Shown in pieces: positions 6,498 to 14,284 of a stretch of DNA of 15,945 nt (position 1 is the first letter of the stretch; every line of letters begins with the position of its first letter). The notes beneath the pieces were generated by a model. That model made no database searches and was not told the origin of the DNA. It saw only the letters and a list, made by a program, of their open reading frames with translations. Source of the stretch: Thermoplasmata archaeon (GTDB taxonomy: Archaea > Thermoplasmatota > E2 > UBA202 > JdFR-43); assembly GCA_021162305.1 (NCBI GenBank), contig JAGGYX010000164.1:1-15945 (forward strand), given 5' to 3'. A program made the translations under genes and the position numbers.

Positions 6498-7561
6498 AAA
6501 TTCAATATTTCTTCTATCACGGCAAGCAATCCTTTAATATCCTGCACCTGCAAATCTCCCATATGAGCAATCCTGAAAGTCTTTTCTTTAAGCTTTCCAT
6601 ATCCGTTGGAAATGCGGAGATAATGCTTTGCAAGCTCTTTATTCAAATCTGCTACAGATATACCTCTCGTATTTTCAATGCATGTTAGAGTTTTTGATTC
6701 ATATCCTTGCTCAGCAAAAATATCAAAATATTTTCTTGCCCAATTTTGAACGATTTTAGCCATCCTTTCATGTCTGGCAAATCTATTTTCCAAGCCCTCT
6801 TCTTTTAAGATATAATCGAGCTGCATGTTCAGGGCGAACAAATGAGGTATTGGTGGCGTAACCATTGTCTGATTTTTCAAATGATATTTATATAGGCGAG
6901 GCAAATTGAAATAAAAGCCTCTATTCACTTCTTTTGCTCTTTCCAAAAGGCGCTCGCTTATCGACGCCACTGCTATACCAGCTGGCAATCCAAAGCATTT
7001 CTGCATTCCAGCAAGGCACATGTCCAAACCAAGCTTATCAACTTCTATCTTCACACCTGCCATGGCAGAGACGGCATCGACAAAAAGCATAACATCATCA
7101 TATTGTTTTACAACTTCTGCTATTTCTTTTAACGGGTTCATAACTCCTGTAGAAGTTTCATTGAAAACAAGTGTTACAGCATCATACTCGCCTGTATCCA
7201 GTTTTTCTTTCACCATCTCAGGTTTTATGGCTTTCCCCCATTCTACCTCCAGTTTGTCAGCAGGTATTCCATTCATTACTGTCATTTCATGCCATCTGTT
7301 TGAGAAAGCTCCATTAACGAGATTGAGACATTTTTTTCTAACGCCATTTATGACGGCTGCCTCCATGGCGCCTGTGGCGGAGGAGGCAAATATTAAAACT
7401 GGATTCTTCGTATATAGCAATTCCTGCAATTTGGGCTGGATTTCCGCATATAATTCGGGAAATTCTTTGGAGCGATGATGTATCTGGGGCGTCGCCATCG
7501 CCTGTAAAATCTCTTCCCTTACTTCTATTGGGCCAGGAGTAAATAATTTTAGGTGCCTCAT
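6494..7561 (-). CDS. Class V PLP aminotransferase (serine-pyruvate / alanine-glyoxylate or phosphoserine type)
   Basis: A 355-residue fold-type I PLP enzyme. Family marks: FTPGPIEV near the N-terminus, the SSATGAMEAA cofactor loop (60-69), the ETSTG loop (135-139), D162 in FVDAVSAMAG, and the Schiff-base lysine K188 in AGMQKCFGLPAG. Relatives are annotated serine-pyruvate or alanine-glyoxylate aminotransferases. The methanogen relative MJ0959 acts broadly, including on phosphoserine/phosphohydroxypyruvate. With SerA 2 kb away, the phosphoserine role is attractive but inferred. Start choice: an ATG at 7582 would add seven residues, but it lies within a TATA element (7581-7590) centred 25 bp before 7561, and MRHLKLFTPGP is the usual family start. 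It is first in a minus-strand unit with the cyclo-ligase. Confidence 0.88.
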   Translation of the reverse strand: MRHLKLFTPGPIEVREEILQAMATPQIHHRSKEFPELYAEIQPKLQELLYTKNPVLIFASSATGAMEAAVINGVRKKCLNLVNGAFSNRWHEMTVMNGIPADKLEVEWGKAIKPEMVKEKLDTGEYDAVTLVFNETSTGVMNPLKEIAEVVKQYDDVMLFVDAVSAMAGVKIEVDKLGLDMCLAGMQKCFGLPAGIAVASISERLLERAKEVNRGFYFNLPRLYKYHLKNQTMVTPPIPHLFALNMQLDYILKEEGLENRFARHERMAKIVQNWARKYFDIFAEQGYESKTLTCIENTRGISVADLNKELAKHYLRISNGYGKLKEKTFRIAHMGDLQVQDIKGLLAVIEEILNL

Positions 7562-7580
7562 GCTTGGATATAGAGTTGTC

Positions 7581-7590
7581 ATACTTAAAC
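7581..7590 (-). promoter_or_regulatory. TATA box of the class V aminotransferase operon
   Basis: The minus strand reads GTTTAAGTAT, centred 25 bp upstream of ATG 7561, fitting a leaderless mRNA. It overlaps the alternative ATG at 7582, which argues against that start. Confidence 0.5.
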
Positions 7591-7622
7591 ATTATTGATT
7601 GCTCGCCAATTATTCATAAAAA

Positions 7623-7630
7623 TTTAAAAA
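7623..7630 (+). promoter_or_regulatory. TATA box for the 7649 membrane-protein operon
   Basis: TTTAAAAA is centred about 23 bp upstream of ATG 7649 in the divergent intergenic region, again suggesting a leaderless transcript. No other element is visible in the spacer. Confidence 0.45.
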
Positions 7631-7648
7631 AGGGGAATATTTAACTTT

Positions 7649-8788
7649 ATGAAACCTTCCTCGATAACATTTCTAACAGCAATATTTTCATTGATTGCAT
7701 TCTCTGCTTTTGTAGTGACATTTCCAAATGGCATCAACATTGCAGAAAAGCATGAGCTGGTTATCAAAAATCCAGAGATAACATTTTATGGAGGAGCAAA
7801 AGGAAATGGAAGTTTTGTTATATACTCCTCAAATTCAACAATAAATGGAGAAAATGTAAGCTATATGAAATTTGAAGGAGATGGCTCTTTTTATTTTCCT
7901 TCTTTTTTGTATACAAATGGAAAAGCATATTGCAAAAAATTGAGTTTCAATGCAACTGGAAAAATGGAAATAAATGGGAAAAAAAGTTATGGAAAATATT
8001 CCATAAAAATAGATGGATATGCTGTCATAAATTTTTCTTCTTTGAATATTTCATTTTTTAAAGGAAAAGAGAAGCTCCAGGATTTTTTGAAAAATATTTC
8101 AATAGAAGAAAATATTGAAGAACTGACAAAATTAATGGATTTGTTGCCCATTTCCATAGACAAATTTTTTTACATTGAGGGAAATGGAAGCATAGATAAG
8201 GGTAGAGAAAATTCAAGCAAGTTTATATTTAGAGGGACTGGAAATTATTCATATGATAAATTTATTGGTACATCCTATCTCATCATAAAAGATAAAAAAT
8301 TTTTTGAAAAGGAAAATGAAATAAAAATTGGAGCATTTTTCATTCCAGAAAAACTCATTTATATATGGGCTGTTGCAATAGCAGTTTTTATAGCCTCCTT
8401 ATTTTTTAAAAAGGAGTTAGAATTTGACGAACATTTTTCAACAATTCCACTCATTCTCTCCTTACTTTTCTTGGCATTAACATTTTATATATGGGAAAAG
8501 CAGGCAACAATAATATTTGGAACGAGCTTTTTCCATTCCATTATGAATGCAAATTTAAAAACAGTTATAGCGATTGTTTTTATAATCATTCCATACATGG
8601 AAATAATAGCATTGATTGAATTTCCAATCAAGATTGCAATATCTTCTTCTTTTTCTTCCATTGGGCTGCATCATATTGGAAAAATCATTGGAATTTGCTT
8701 TGCTTATCCTGTTGCAATATGGCTTGGAATAAAAATGCTTGCATCTTTGTTAAATATGGTCTTTCTTCCATTGCTTAGATTGATATGA
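7649..8788 (+). CDS. Sequon-rich membrane protein of unknown function
   Basis: A 379-residue protein I do not recognise. Layout: an N-terminal signal-anchor (6-25); a hydrophilic, beta-rich region (about 26-232); then about four transmembrane helices (near 235-253, 265-282, 303-327 and 345-366). The hydrophilic region carries ten N-x-S/T sequons (N53, 62, 69, 101, 128, 133, 149, 179, 188, 199) and the membrane half none, so the region very probably faces outside and is glycosylated. Glycine alternates with aromatic residues (YGGAKGNGSF, FEGDGSFYF, GTGNY), as in stacked beta sheets. No catalytic motif is visible. It starts a rightward unit divergent from the aminotransferase, and its stop overlaps the phosphoesterase start by 4 nt (ATGA). 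Confidence 0.82.
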   Translation: MKPSSITFLTAIFSLIAFSAFVVTFPNGINIAEKHELVIKNPEITFYGGAKGNGSFVIYSSNSTINGENVSYMKFEGDGSFYFPSFLYTNGKAYCKKLSFNATGKMEINGKKSYGKYSIKIDGYAVINFSSLNISFFKGKEKLQDFLKNISIEENIEELTKLMDLLPISIDKFFYIEGNGSIDKGRENSSKFIFRGTGNYSYDKFIGTSYLIIKDKKFFEKENEIKIGAFFIPEKLIYIWAVAIAVFIASLFFKKELEFDEHFSTIPLILSLLFLALTFYIWEKQATIIFGTSFFHSIMNANLKTVIAIVFIIIPYMEIIALIEFPIKIAISSSFSSIGLHHIGKIIGICFAYPVAIWLGIKMLASLLNMVFLPLLRLI

Positions 8789-9519
8789 AAGTAGAACCAA
8801 TATATGGTGAGAGAGCATTATATATAGCCAAGGAAAAAGCAGTTGTAATAGCAGATTTGCACCTCGGCATAGAATTTGAATACATGGCTAAGGGAATAAT
8901 AATACCAATGCAAACAAAAAATTTAGTGGAAAGGCTCTTAGCCATTCTGGAAAAAAAGAGGGCAAGGAAGCTGATAATACTTGGCGATTTAAAGCATGTT
9001 ATAAATGAAAAAGAATACATCATGAAGGAAAGAAAAGAGGTAAGGTATTTTTTAAAGGAGATGGCTGAGCATGTGGAAATATGGATTATAAAAGGCAATC
9101 ATGATGGTCGTTTAAAAAGTAAGTATGCAAAAATATTTGGAGCAAGAGGAATGACGCTGGATGATGTTGCTCTCGCCCATGGACATGCATGGGTGAGCCC
9201 AGTGTTAATGAAGGCAAGCATTTTTATAATGGCTCATTTACATCCTCATATAAGGCTTGTGACAAAAACAGGATATTCCTACAATGAGGCATGCTGGATT
9301 ATAGGGGGATTTAAAAAGGAGAAATTCAGAAAAAAATATCCAGAGGGAAATGATGATATTCGTGTTATCATAATGCCTTCTTTCAATCCAGTTGCAGGAG
9401 GAATTGCATTGAATAAAGAAAAGCTGAAGCGTGGAATGGCAAGCTTGATTGACATAAGAAATGCCAACGCATATTTAATCAATGGCATAAATCTTGGAAG
9501 GATAAGAAATTTAAGCTAA
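8785..9519 (+). CDS. Archaeal SbcD/Mre11-related metallophosphoesterase
   Basis: A 244-residue calcineurin-like phosphoesterase of the archaeal SbcD-related group (TIGR00024-like). The full dinuclear metal signature is present in order: ADLHLG (23-28), GDLKH (67-71), GNHDG (104-108), HGHAW (132-136) and AHLHPH (150-155). Relatives cleave phosphodiester or phosphomonoester bonds with Mn2+; the natural substrate of this group is not settled. It lacks the additional domains and length of true Mre11/SbcD, and no Rad50 gene is adjacent, so a double-strand-break role should not be assumed. It is cytoplasmic. Its ATG overlaps the stop of the membrane-protein gene (ATGA), so both are made from one mRNA although they share no obvious function. 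Confidence 0.88.
   Translation: MKVEPIYGERALYIAKEKAVVIADLHLGIEFEYMAKGIIIPMQTKNLVERLLAILEKKRARKLIILGDLKHVINEKEYIMKERKEVRYFLKEMAEHVEIWIIKGNHDGRLKSKYAKIFGARGMTLDDVALAHGHAWVSPVLMKASIFIMAHLHPHIRLVTKTGYSYNEACWIIGGFKKEKFRKKYPEGNDDIRVIIMPSFNPVAGGIALNKEKLKRGMASLIDIRNANAYLINGINLGRIRNLS
9507..9515 (+). promoter_or_regulatory. TATA box for serA-arcS
   Basis: AAATTTAAG is centred 25 bp upstream of ATG 9536 and lies within the last codons of the phosphoesterase gene. It fits a leaderless start for the serA-arcS unit. Confidence 0.5.
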
Positions 9520-9535
9520 AATTGGATTATGGCTT

Positions 9536-10477
9536 ATGAAAATTTTAATAACTGATGAGCTTGCGGAAGAAGCAATAGAAAAGCTTAAGGAAAAACATGA
9601 AGTTGTGTTTAAAGAGCTGAGGGGCGAGGACTTAATAAAAGAAATAGGGGAATATGATGCTTTAATGGTGAGGAGTGCTACAAAAGTCACAGCAGATGTT
9701 ATAAAAGCTGGAAAAAATTTGAAGGTTATAGGGAGAGCTGGCATAGGCGTTGATAATATAGACGTCGAAGAAGCGAGCAAGCATGGCATCTATGTTGTCA
9801 ACTCGCCGGGTGGCTCCACCCGTTCTGTGGCGGAGCTTAGCATTGCTTTGATGTTTGCTCTTGCGAGAAAAATAACGAGGGCTGATGCAAGTATGAAAAA
9901 TGGAGAGTGGGCAAAGAAAAAGCTTAAGGGAATTGAGCTGCAGGGAAAAATACTTGGTTTGATAGGAAGCGGAAGAATCGCTCAGGAAGTTGCTAAAATT
10001 GCGAATTGTCTTGGAATGCATGTTTTGGTTTACAGTCCTCATTGCACACCTGAAAAGGCGAAAGCTATGAATGCAGAGTTGAAGAGCATGGAAGAGATTT
10101 TTTCAATGGCAGATTTCATTTCATTGCATGTTCCTTTAACAAATGACACTCGACATATGATTAACGAAGCTTTGTTAAGAAAGATGAAGCCAACATCTTT
10201 TTTAATAAATGTGGCAAGAGGTGGCGTAGTTGATGAGGAAGCATTGTATAAATTGCTGAAAGAAGGCAGCATAGCTGGAGCTGCAATGGATGTATATGAA
10301 CAGGAGCCATATAAAGGAAAGCTCTCGGAGCTGGATAATATTATTCTTACTCCCCATATTGGAGCGGCAACAAAAGAAGGTCAGATTAGGGCGGGCGTCA
10401 TATGTGCCGAGCAAATTCTGAAAGTGCTTGATGGCAAGGAGCCAGATTACTGGGTGAATAAAGATATGATGAAATGA
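9536..10477 (+). CDS. serA: D-3-phosphoglycerate dehydrogenase, short form without ACT domain
   Basis: A 313-residue D-2-hydroxyacid dehydrogenase with the phosphoglycerate-dehydrogenase hallmark GRAGIGVDNID (67-77) and NSPGGSTRSVAE (89-100). The NAD-binding loop is GLIGSGRIA (141-149); the catalytic triad is R228 (NVARGG), E257 (VYEQEP) and H274 (TPHIGA). It catalyses the first step of serine synthesis, 3-phosphoglycerate to 3-phosphohydroxypyruvate. It ends about where the catalytic core ends, so the C-terminal ACT/serine-sensing domain of long SerA proteins is absent and classical feedback control by serine is not expected. Another 2-hydroxyacid substrate cannot be fully excluded. Its stop overlaps the ArcS start by 4 nt (ATGA). 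Confidence 0.88.
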   Translation: MKILITDELAEEAIEKLKEKHEVVFKELRGEDLIKEIGEYDALMVRSATKVTADVIKAGKNLKVIGRAGIGVDNIDVEEASKHGIYVVNSPGGSTRSVAELSIALMFALARKITRADASMKNGEWAKKKLKGIELQGKILGLIGSGRIAQEVAKIANCLGMHVLVYSPHCTPEKAKAMNAELKSMEEIFSMADFISLHVPLTNDTRHMINEALLRKMKPTSFLINVARGGVVDEEALYKLLKEGSIAGAAMDVYEQEPYKGKLSELDNIILTPHIGAATKEGQIRAGVICAEQILKVLDGKEPDYWVNKDMMK

Positions 10478-12201
10478 AATTTGAAATTGAAAAAAGAAAT
10501 GAGGCAGCAAGAATAGGATGGATTGAATATAAAAGCAGGAAAATAGAAATTCCAGCCATATTGTGGTATTCCTCGCCCCGCATTCCAGCCCCGATAAAAA
10601 CAATAAGGCTTGGAAGAGATATTAAGGCGAGCGGAACTTTCTTTTATCCAAAGAAGGGAGATATTCCGCCTTCCATGCCATACCCTTATTTTTTTCCACA
10701 GCAATTTCATGATTTTGCTTCCAAATGGAATGAAAGCAATGCAACGGAATTTGAAATAATAGATGTCAAAGGGAATATAAGAAAAGAGGAGAAAATATAC
10801 ATATTGCAGAATACTATCGAGCTATATTCCAATCCAAGATATTTTGTAGAGGCAATAACAGAAGTAAGGCAAAAAATTGGTTATAAGCCATTGTATGCTC
10901 CAGCAATAGCATTGCCTTCCAATCTCGCCATTTTAATATATGCTGGCATCGATATTGTTGATTCAATTGCAGTTGTTTTAAAAACAAGGAAAGGAATTTA
11001 TTTAACGGGAGAGGGTGAGCATAAAATTGAGGAAATTGAAGAATATCCTTGCAGCTGTAAATATTGCAGAAAAGGAATAAATGATTTTCGCAGCCTTTTA
11101 ATGCATAATTATGAGGCAATGAAAAATGAAATGGCAAAAGTGAGGAATGCTATAAAAAATGATAGCTTGAGAAGACTTGTGGAAGGAAAAGCTGTTATCA
11201 ACGCTCACATTGCAACGATATTACGCCTCTTGGACGAAAAATATAATCATTTCGAGAAAATATGGCCTATTCATGGAAATAAAATCAATGCGTCCTGCTA
11301 TTCATTGAATATGCCCCCAATTAAAAGATTCAGAGAAAGGATAATTAAAAGATACGAGAAACCAGATGTGGCAAAGATATTGCTTTTACTTCCATGCTCT
11401 TCAAAAAAGCCATATTCAATATCAAAAAGCCATACTTTGTTTCGAAAAGTTATAAACAGGATAAGCAATAGAAATGTTATTCATGAAGTTATATTGACAA
11501 GCCCTCTTGGAATTGTGCCTCGCGAATTAGAAAATTTCTATCCGGCTGCTCACTACGATATAAGCGTTACAGGATACTGGAATAGAGAGGAAAAAGAAAT
11601 GCTGCAGAGTATGCTTGATGAATATCTTGCCAAAAATAAATATGATGCCATAATAAGCCATTTGCCAAAGGAAATGAATTTTCTTTCCATAGATGCAATT
11701 TCAACATGCCATGAAAAACCAACTGGCAGAGATGACTTAAAAAGACTTGAAAAAGTTCTGTATGAGCTTTCTGAAGAATATGAGCATGTTTATCCATCAT
11801 GGCGGAGAAAGGCGGAAGCAAAATCAATGCTTTTATTTCAATTCGGAAGCATTGGAGAATTTGGAGAATGCATTGTGAGAGGAAAGTTTCCAGAATATAA
11901 AATATATTGCAATGATAAGCAGGCTGGCGTATATGTTGCAAAGCGCGGCTTATTCTCATTAACGCTTGTTGGAGCAAGAAAATTGGGTAGAAACTATTGG
12001 GTGGAAATAGACGATTTCATTCCAAAAGGAAGCATATTTGCCATTGGTGTAAAAGATGCTGATGAAAGAATAAGAAGCGGAGATGAAGTTGTTGTTTTTC
12101 ATAATGGCGAGCTTCGCGGCATAGGAGTTGCAAAAATGAATGGAAGCGAGATGATAGAAAGCAGGCATGGGGAGGCTGTAAAAATAAGACATCATGTATG
12201 A
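10474..12201 (+). CDS. arcS: Archaeosine synthase (ArcS/TgtA2), tRNA position-15 modification
   Basis: A 575-residue tRNA-modifying protein. The N-terminal half is a degenerate tRNA-guanine transglycosylase domain that keeps the zinc-ligand pattern CSCKYC (193-198) with downstream His. The middle carries the ArcS signature PCSSKKPYSISKSH (307-320). The last 70 or so residues (from about 505) form a PUA RNA-binding domain (KGSIFAIGV...GDEVVV...GIGVAKM). ArcS acts on preQ0 already placed at G15 of archaeal tRNA by TgtA. In the known pathway it attaches lysine to preQ0, and the radical-SAM partner RaSEA then releases archaeosine. Neither TgtA nor RaSEA is in the window. The gene follows serA with an ATGA overlap; no functional link to serine synthesis is evident. 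Confidence 0.92.
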   Translation: MKFEIEKRNEAARIGWIEYKSRKIEIPAILWYSSPRIPAPIKTIRLGRDIKASGTFFYPKKGDIPPSMPYPYFFPQQFHDFASKWNESNATEFEIIDVKGNIRKEEKIYILQNTIELYSNPRYFVEAITEVRQKIGYKPLYAPAIALPSNLAILIYAGIDIVDSIAVVLKTRKGIYLTGEGEHKIEEIEEYPCSCKYCRKGINDFRSLLMHNYEAMKNEMAKVRNAIKNDSLRRLVEGKAVINAHIATILRLLDEKYNHFEKIWPIHGNKINASCYSLNMPPIKRFRERIIKRYEKPDVAKILLLLPCSSKKPYSISKSHTLFRKVINRISNRNVIHEVILTSPLGIVPRELENFYPAAHYDISVTGYWNREEKEMLQSMLDEYLAKNKYDAIISHLPKEMNFLSIDAISTCHEKPTGRDDLKRLEKVLYELSEEYEHVYPSWRRKAEAKSMLLFQFGSIGEFGECIVRGKFPEYKIYCNDKQAGVYVAKRGLFSLTLVGARKLGRNYWVEIDDFIPKGSIFAIGVKDADERIRSGDEVVVFHNGELRGIGVAKMNGSEMIESRHGEAVKIRHHV

Positions 12202-12210
12202 TTCTTAGGA

Positions 12211-12223
12211 TAAAATATATATT
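12211..12223 (+). promoter_or_regulatory. TATA box for the 12238 gene
   Basis: TAAAATATATATT is centred about 22 bp upstream of ATG 12238, just after the arcS stop. It suggests a leaderless start for the 12238-14207 unit. Confidence 0.5.
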
Positions 12224-12237
12224 CTAATGTCAAATAT

Positions 12238-13092
12238 ATGAGCATGTTAAAGCTTGTGGCATTCGCTACTCTGTCTTTAATAATGCTGGGCGGCGTCGCC
12301 AGCGCCGGCTTCATTTCCTCTGAAATTGACTTGAGCATTGAGCAGCCGTCGCCTGTGCCTGTAAATGAGGCTGTCGTAGTGCACGGGAAGGTAAACTTCA
12401 GCTGGGGTTTTGGAGCAATTATTCCAATGCCTCTTGTCATATATCTTGAAGCCGAGAATGTCCCAGATTGGCTGTCAGTTTCCATACAGCCCGCTTCATT
12501 TACAATCACACCTGTTGGATGGAGGGGGGGAAGCATTGAAAAGGATATTTCCATAACTTTAAGGGCAAAAAATGAGGCGCCTGCTTTTGTAACATATAAC
12601 GCCGCCATCCATGCTTTCACAAATGGAAGCCTTTTGGTAAATGGTGCAGAGGATAGAGAAGCTTTGAATGTGATGCAGGATTTTCATGATGCAGGATTAT
12701 TTATTGGACATGAAAGCGCAAAGCTTGGAATTGACGAGAGCAAAGAAATTAAATTGAATATAACAAATAACTGTAACTCTCCTGTTTATGTCGTTGTCCA
12801 GCTTGCCAATGAGAGCAAATTTTTTGATTTTTCTTTTCCTTCAATGCAATTGATACAGAGTCATGCTACGAGCTCTGTTAAAATAAGTGTTACTGCAAAA
12901 AAGATTGGAAAAGAAGAGGTGCCATTGAAAATAGAATATTATCCCGCAGGGCATGAAGAAAAGAAAAACTATGCATATACCAATATAACACTCGAAAGTT
13001 ATGGCAAAGAAGGTTCCATGGCAGCAATTTCAATTGGAATAATAATTGTTATAGTTGCATCAATCATTATCATAATATGGAAGAGAAGATAG
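12238..13092 (+). CDS. Secreted, C-terminally anchored beta-sandwich (CARDB/Ig-like) protein
   Basis: A 284-residue exported protein. It has a clean Sec signal peptide (about 1-23, ending GGVASA), a beta-rich ectodomain with about four N-glycosylation sequons (including NFS, NGS, NIT, NES), and a single C-terminal transmembrane helix (about 262-281) with a basic WKRR cytoplasmic end. The ectodomain looks like two immunoglobulin-like folds of the kind found in archaeal surface proteins: PVNEAVVVHGKVNF and DESKEIKLNITNNCNSPVYVVVQL are typical strand patterns. No enzymatic motif is seen. An in-frame ATG at 12244 would shorten it by two residues. The stop overlaps the SHMT start by 16 nt. The function is unknown; a structural or adhesive role is a guess. 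Confidence 0.83.
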   Translation: MSMLKLVAFATLSLIMLGGVASAGFISSEIDLSIEQPSPVPVNEAVVVHGKVNFSWGFGAIIPMPLVIYLEAENVPDWLSVSIQPASFTITPVGWRGGSIEKDISITLRAKNEAPAFVTYNAAIHAFTNGSLLVNGAEDREALNVMQDFHDAGLFIGHESAKLGIDESKEIKLNITNNCNSPVYVVVQLANESKFFDFSFPSMQLIQSHATSSVKISVTAKKIGKEEVPLKIEYYPAGHEEKKNYAYTNITLESYGKEGSMAAISIGIIIVIVASIIIIIWKRR

Positions 13093-14207
13093 ATGAATTA
13101 ATAAAAAAACATGATGAATACAGGCATGAAAGCATAAATTTAATTCCTTCTGAAAATGTTGTGAAAAAGGATGCCTTGCTGGCTTTGTCGAGCGATTTGG
13201 CTACAAGATATGGAACTGAATGGTATGGTGGAAGTGAGTATGCAGGCAGAATATATAGAAAAGCTACAGAACTTGCAAAAAAGTTATTCAATGTAAGATA
13301 TGCAATAATAAACCCGATATCTGGCAATATATGCGATTTGGCAGCAATATTTTCCTTTACAAAGCCCTATGACGAGATTGCTATAATACCAAAAGAAAAT
13401 GGTGGTTATCCATTTGGCTATAAAAAATTTCATCGCAAAAAATACAGCATCCCAATGAAAGAATATGAAGTGGATGTTGAACATCTTGTTCCAAAAAAAT
13501 TCCCTTTGATTCTGCTTGCTCAATCAACAATATTTTTCCCTCTGCCCATAAATAAAATAAAGGAAAATTTTGATGGAATTTGTATATATGATGCATCTCA
13601 TGTTTTGGGCTTGATAGCTGGAAAAAAGTTTCAGAATCCACTTGAAGAAGGATGCAACGCTATCATTGGCTCAACTCATAAAACATTTCCTGGTCCACAA
13701 GGAGGAATTGTTTTAACGAATGATGAAACCATATATGAAAAATTCAGGCAATACCTTTTATTTGATTTTGATTTAGGCATAGGCTTGATAGACAACATGC
13801 ACATGAATAGAATTGCCTCTCTTGCCATAGTTCTTGAGGAAATGATGCAGCATGGCAAAAAATATGCTCGCCAGATTGTAAAAAACGCAAAAACTTTAGC
13901 AAGTCATTTACATGAAAATGGAATAGCAATAAAATATGTCTCTCGTGACTATACAGAGAGTCATCAAATATTGCTTGATATGGATAAAAATCATGCTTTC
14001 AAATTTTTTAAAAAACTTGAGCAAAATAGAATTTTTATAGATTGCATTGGAAGAATTGGTGTAGCAGAGGCAACGCATATTGGAATGAAAGAAAAAGAAA
14101 TGGAAGAAATTGCTGAAATGATGATTGCTGTATATGAAGGAAAGAATGTAAAGGAAAAAGCAATGGAACTTGCAAGAAAATTTTATGGAAATTTCTATAA
14201 GAAATAA
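13077..14207 (+). CDS. glyA: Serine hydroxymethyltransferase, short archaeal type
   Basis: A 376-residue PLP enzyme related to SHMT, which interconverts serine and glycine and loads C1 units on a tetrahydropterin. Visible hallmarks: INLIPSEN (20-27), YGGSEY (50-55, with the catalytic-type Glu), YDASHVLGLIAG (171-182, with the cofactor-pairing Asp and His), the lysine in GSTHKTFPGPQGG (198-210; K202) and a C-terminal GRIGVAEATHIGM block. It is about 40-50 residues shorter than bacterial GlyA. In bacterial SHMT a His stacks on the PLP ring (AHGGHLTHG); here the matching stretch, ENGGYPFGYKK, has none. The carrier could be folate or a methanopterin; the folate cyclo-ligase in this window favours folate. 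It overlaps the upstream surface-protein gene by 16 nt. Confidence 0.8.
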   Translation: MEEKIDELIKKHDEYRHESINLIPSENVVKKDALLALSSDLATRYGTEWYGGSEYAGRIYRKATELAKKLFNVRYAIINPISGNICDLAAIFSFTKPYDEIAIIPKENGGYPFGYKKFHRKKYSIPMKEYEVDVEHLVPKKFPLILLAQSTIFFPLPINKIKENFDGICIYDASHVLGLIAGKKFQNPLEEGCNAIIGSTHKTFPGPQGGIVLTNDETIYEKFRQYLLFDFDLGIGLIDNMHMNRIASLAIVLEEMMQHGKKYARQIVKNAKTLASHLHENGIAIKYVSRDYTESHQILLDMDKNHAFKFFKKLEQNRIFIDCIGRIGVAEATHIGMKEKEMEEIAEMMIAVYEGKNVKEKAMELARKFYGNFYKK

Positions 14208-14226
14208 TTAATGATGTAATTTAAAG

Positions 14227-14245
14227 TTTATCCCAAAGGGATAAA
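14227..14245. promoter_or_regulatory. Perfect palindrome at the beta-helix gene promoter (operator or hairpin)
   Basis: TTTATCCCAAAGGGATAAA is a perfect inverted repeat with 8-bp arms and a 3-nt AAA centre. Its right arm overlaps the presumed TATA box (ATAAATAT, 14241-14248) of the gene at 14285, a classic place for a dimeric repressor to block TBP. As RNA it could also fold into a hairpin at the end of the SHMT transcript (stop at 14207), but no clear poly-T tract follows. The rest of the 14208-14284 spacer shows nothing else. Confidence 0.55.
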
Positions 14246-14248
14246 TAT
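14241..14248 (+). promoter_or_regulatory. TATA box of the beta-helix protein gene
   Basis: ATAAATAT is centred 40 bp upstream of ATG 14285. A transcript would begin near 14269 and carry a leader of about 15 nt that includes the Shine-Dalgarno site, unlike the leaderless pattern of most other units here. Confidence 0.45.
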
Positions 14249-14273
14249 GGGAAACTATTATTTTATTAGGCAG

Positions 14274-14279
14274 GGAGGT
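14274..14279 (+). promoter_or_regulatory. Strong Shine-Dalgarno site of the beta-helix protein gene
   Basis: GGAGGT ends 5 nt before ATG 14285, near-ideal spacing. It fixes the start and indicates leadered translation. Confidence 0.8.
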
Positions 14280-14284
14280 ATAAT

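Noticed and set aside
7359..7387. GCCTCC...GGAGGC inverted repeat and GC-rich patch in the aminotransferase gene
   Set aside because: It encodes the conserved cofactor loop SSATGAMEAA; the arms are only 6 bp and 17 bp apart.
8785..9519. Calling the phosphoesterase Mre11/SbcD
   Set aside because: It has only the phosphoesterase core at 244 residues and no Rad50/SbcC partner; it belongs to the short archaeal SbcD-related group.
9529..9552. Tiny reading frame from ATG 9529 just before serA
   Set aside because: Only eight codons in another frame; the serA start at 9536 has the correctly spaced TATA box.
9807..9822. Perfect inverted repeat CGGGTGG-CT-CCACCCG inside serA
   Set aside because: It encodes the conserved SPGGSTR motif, and the 2-nt spacer is too short for a good hairpin loop; coding constraint explains it.
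10202..10603. Minus-strand frames across the serA-arcS junction
   Set aside because: Both sense genes are well supported there and the antisense products are unstructured Phe/Ile/Ser-rich strings.
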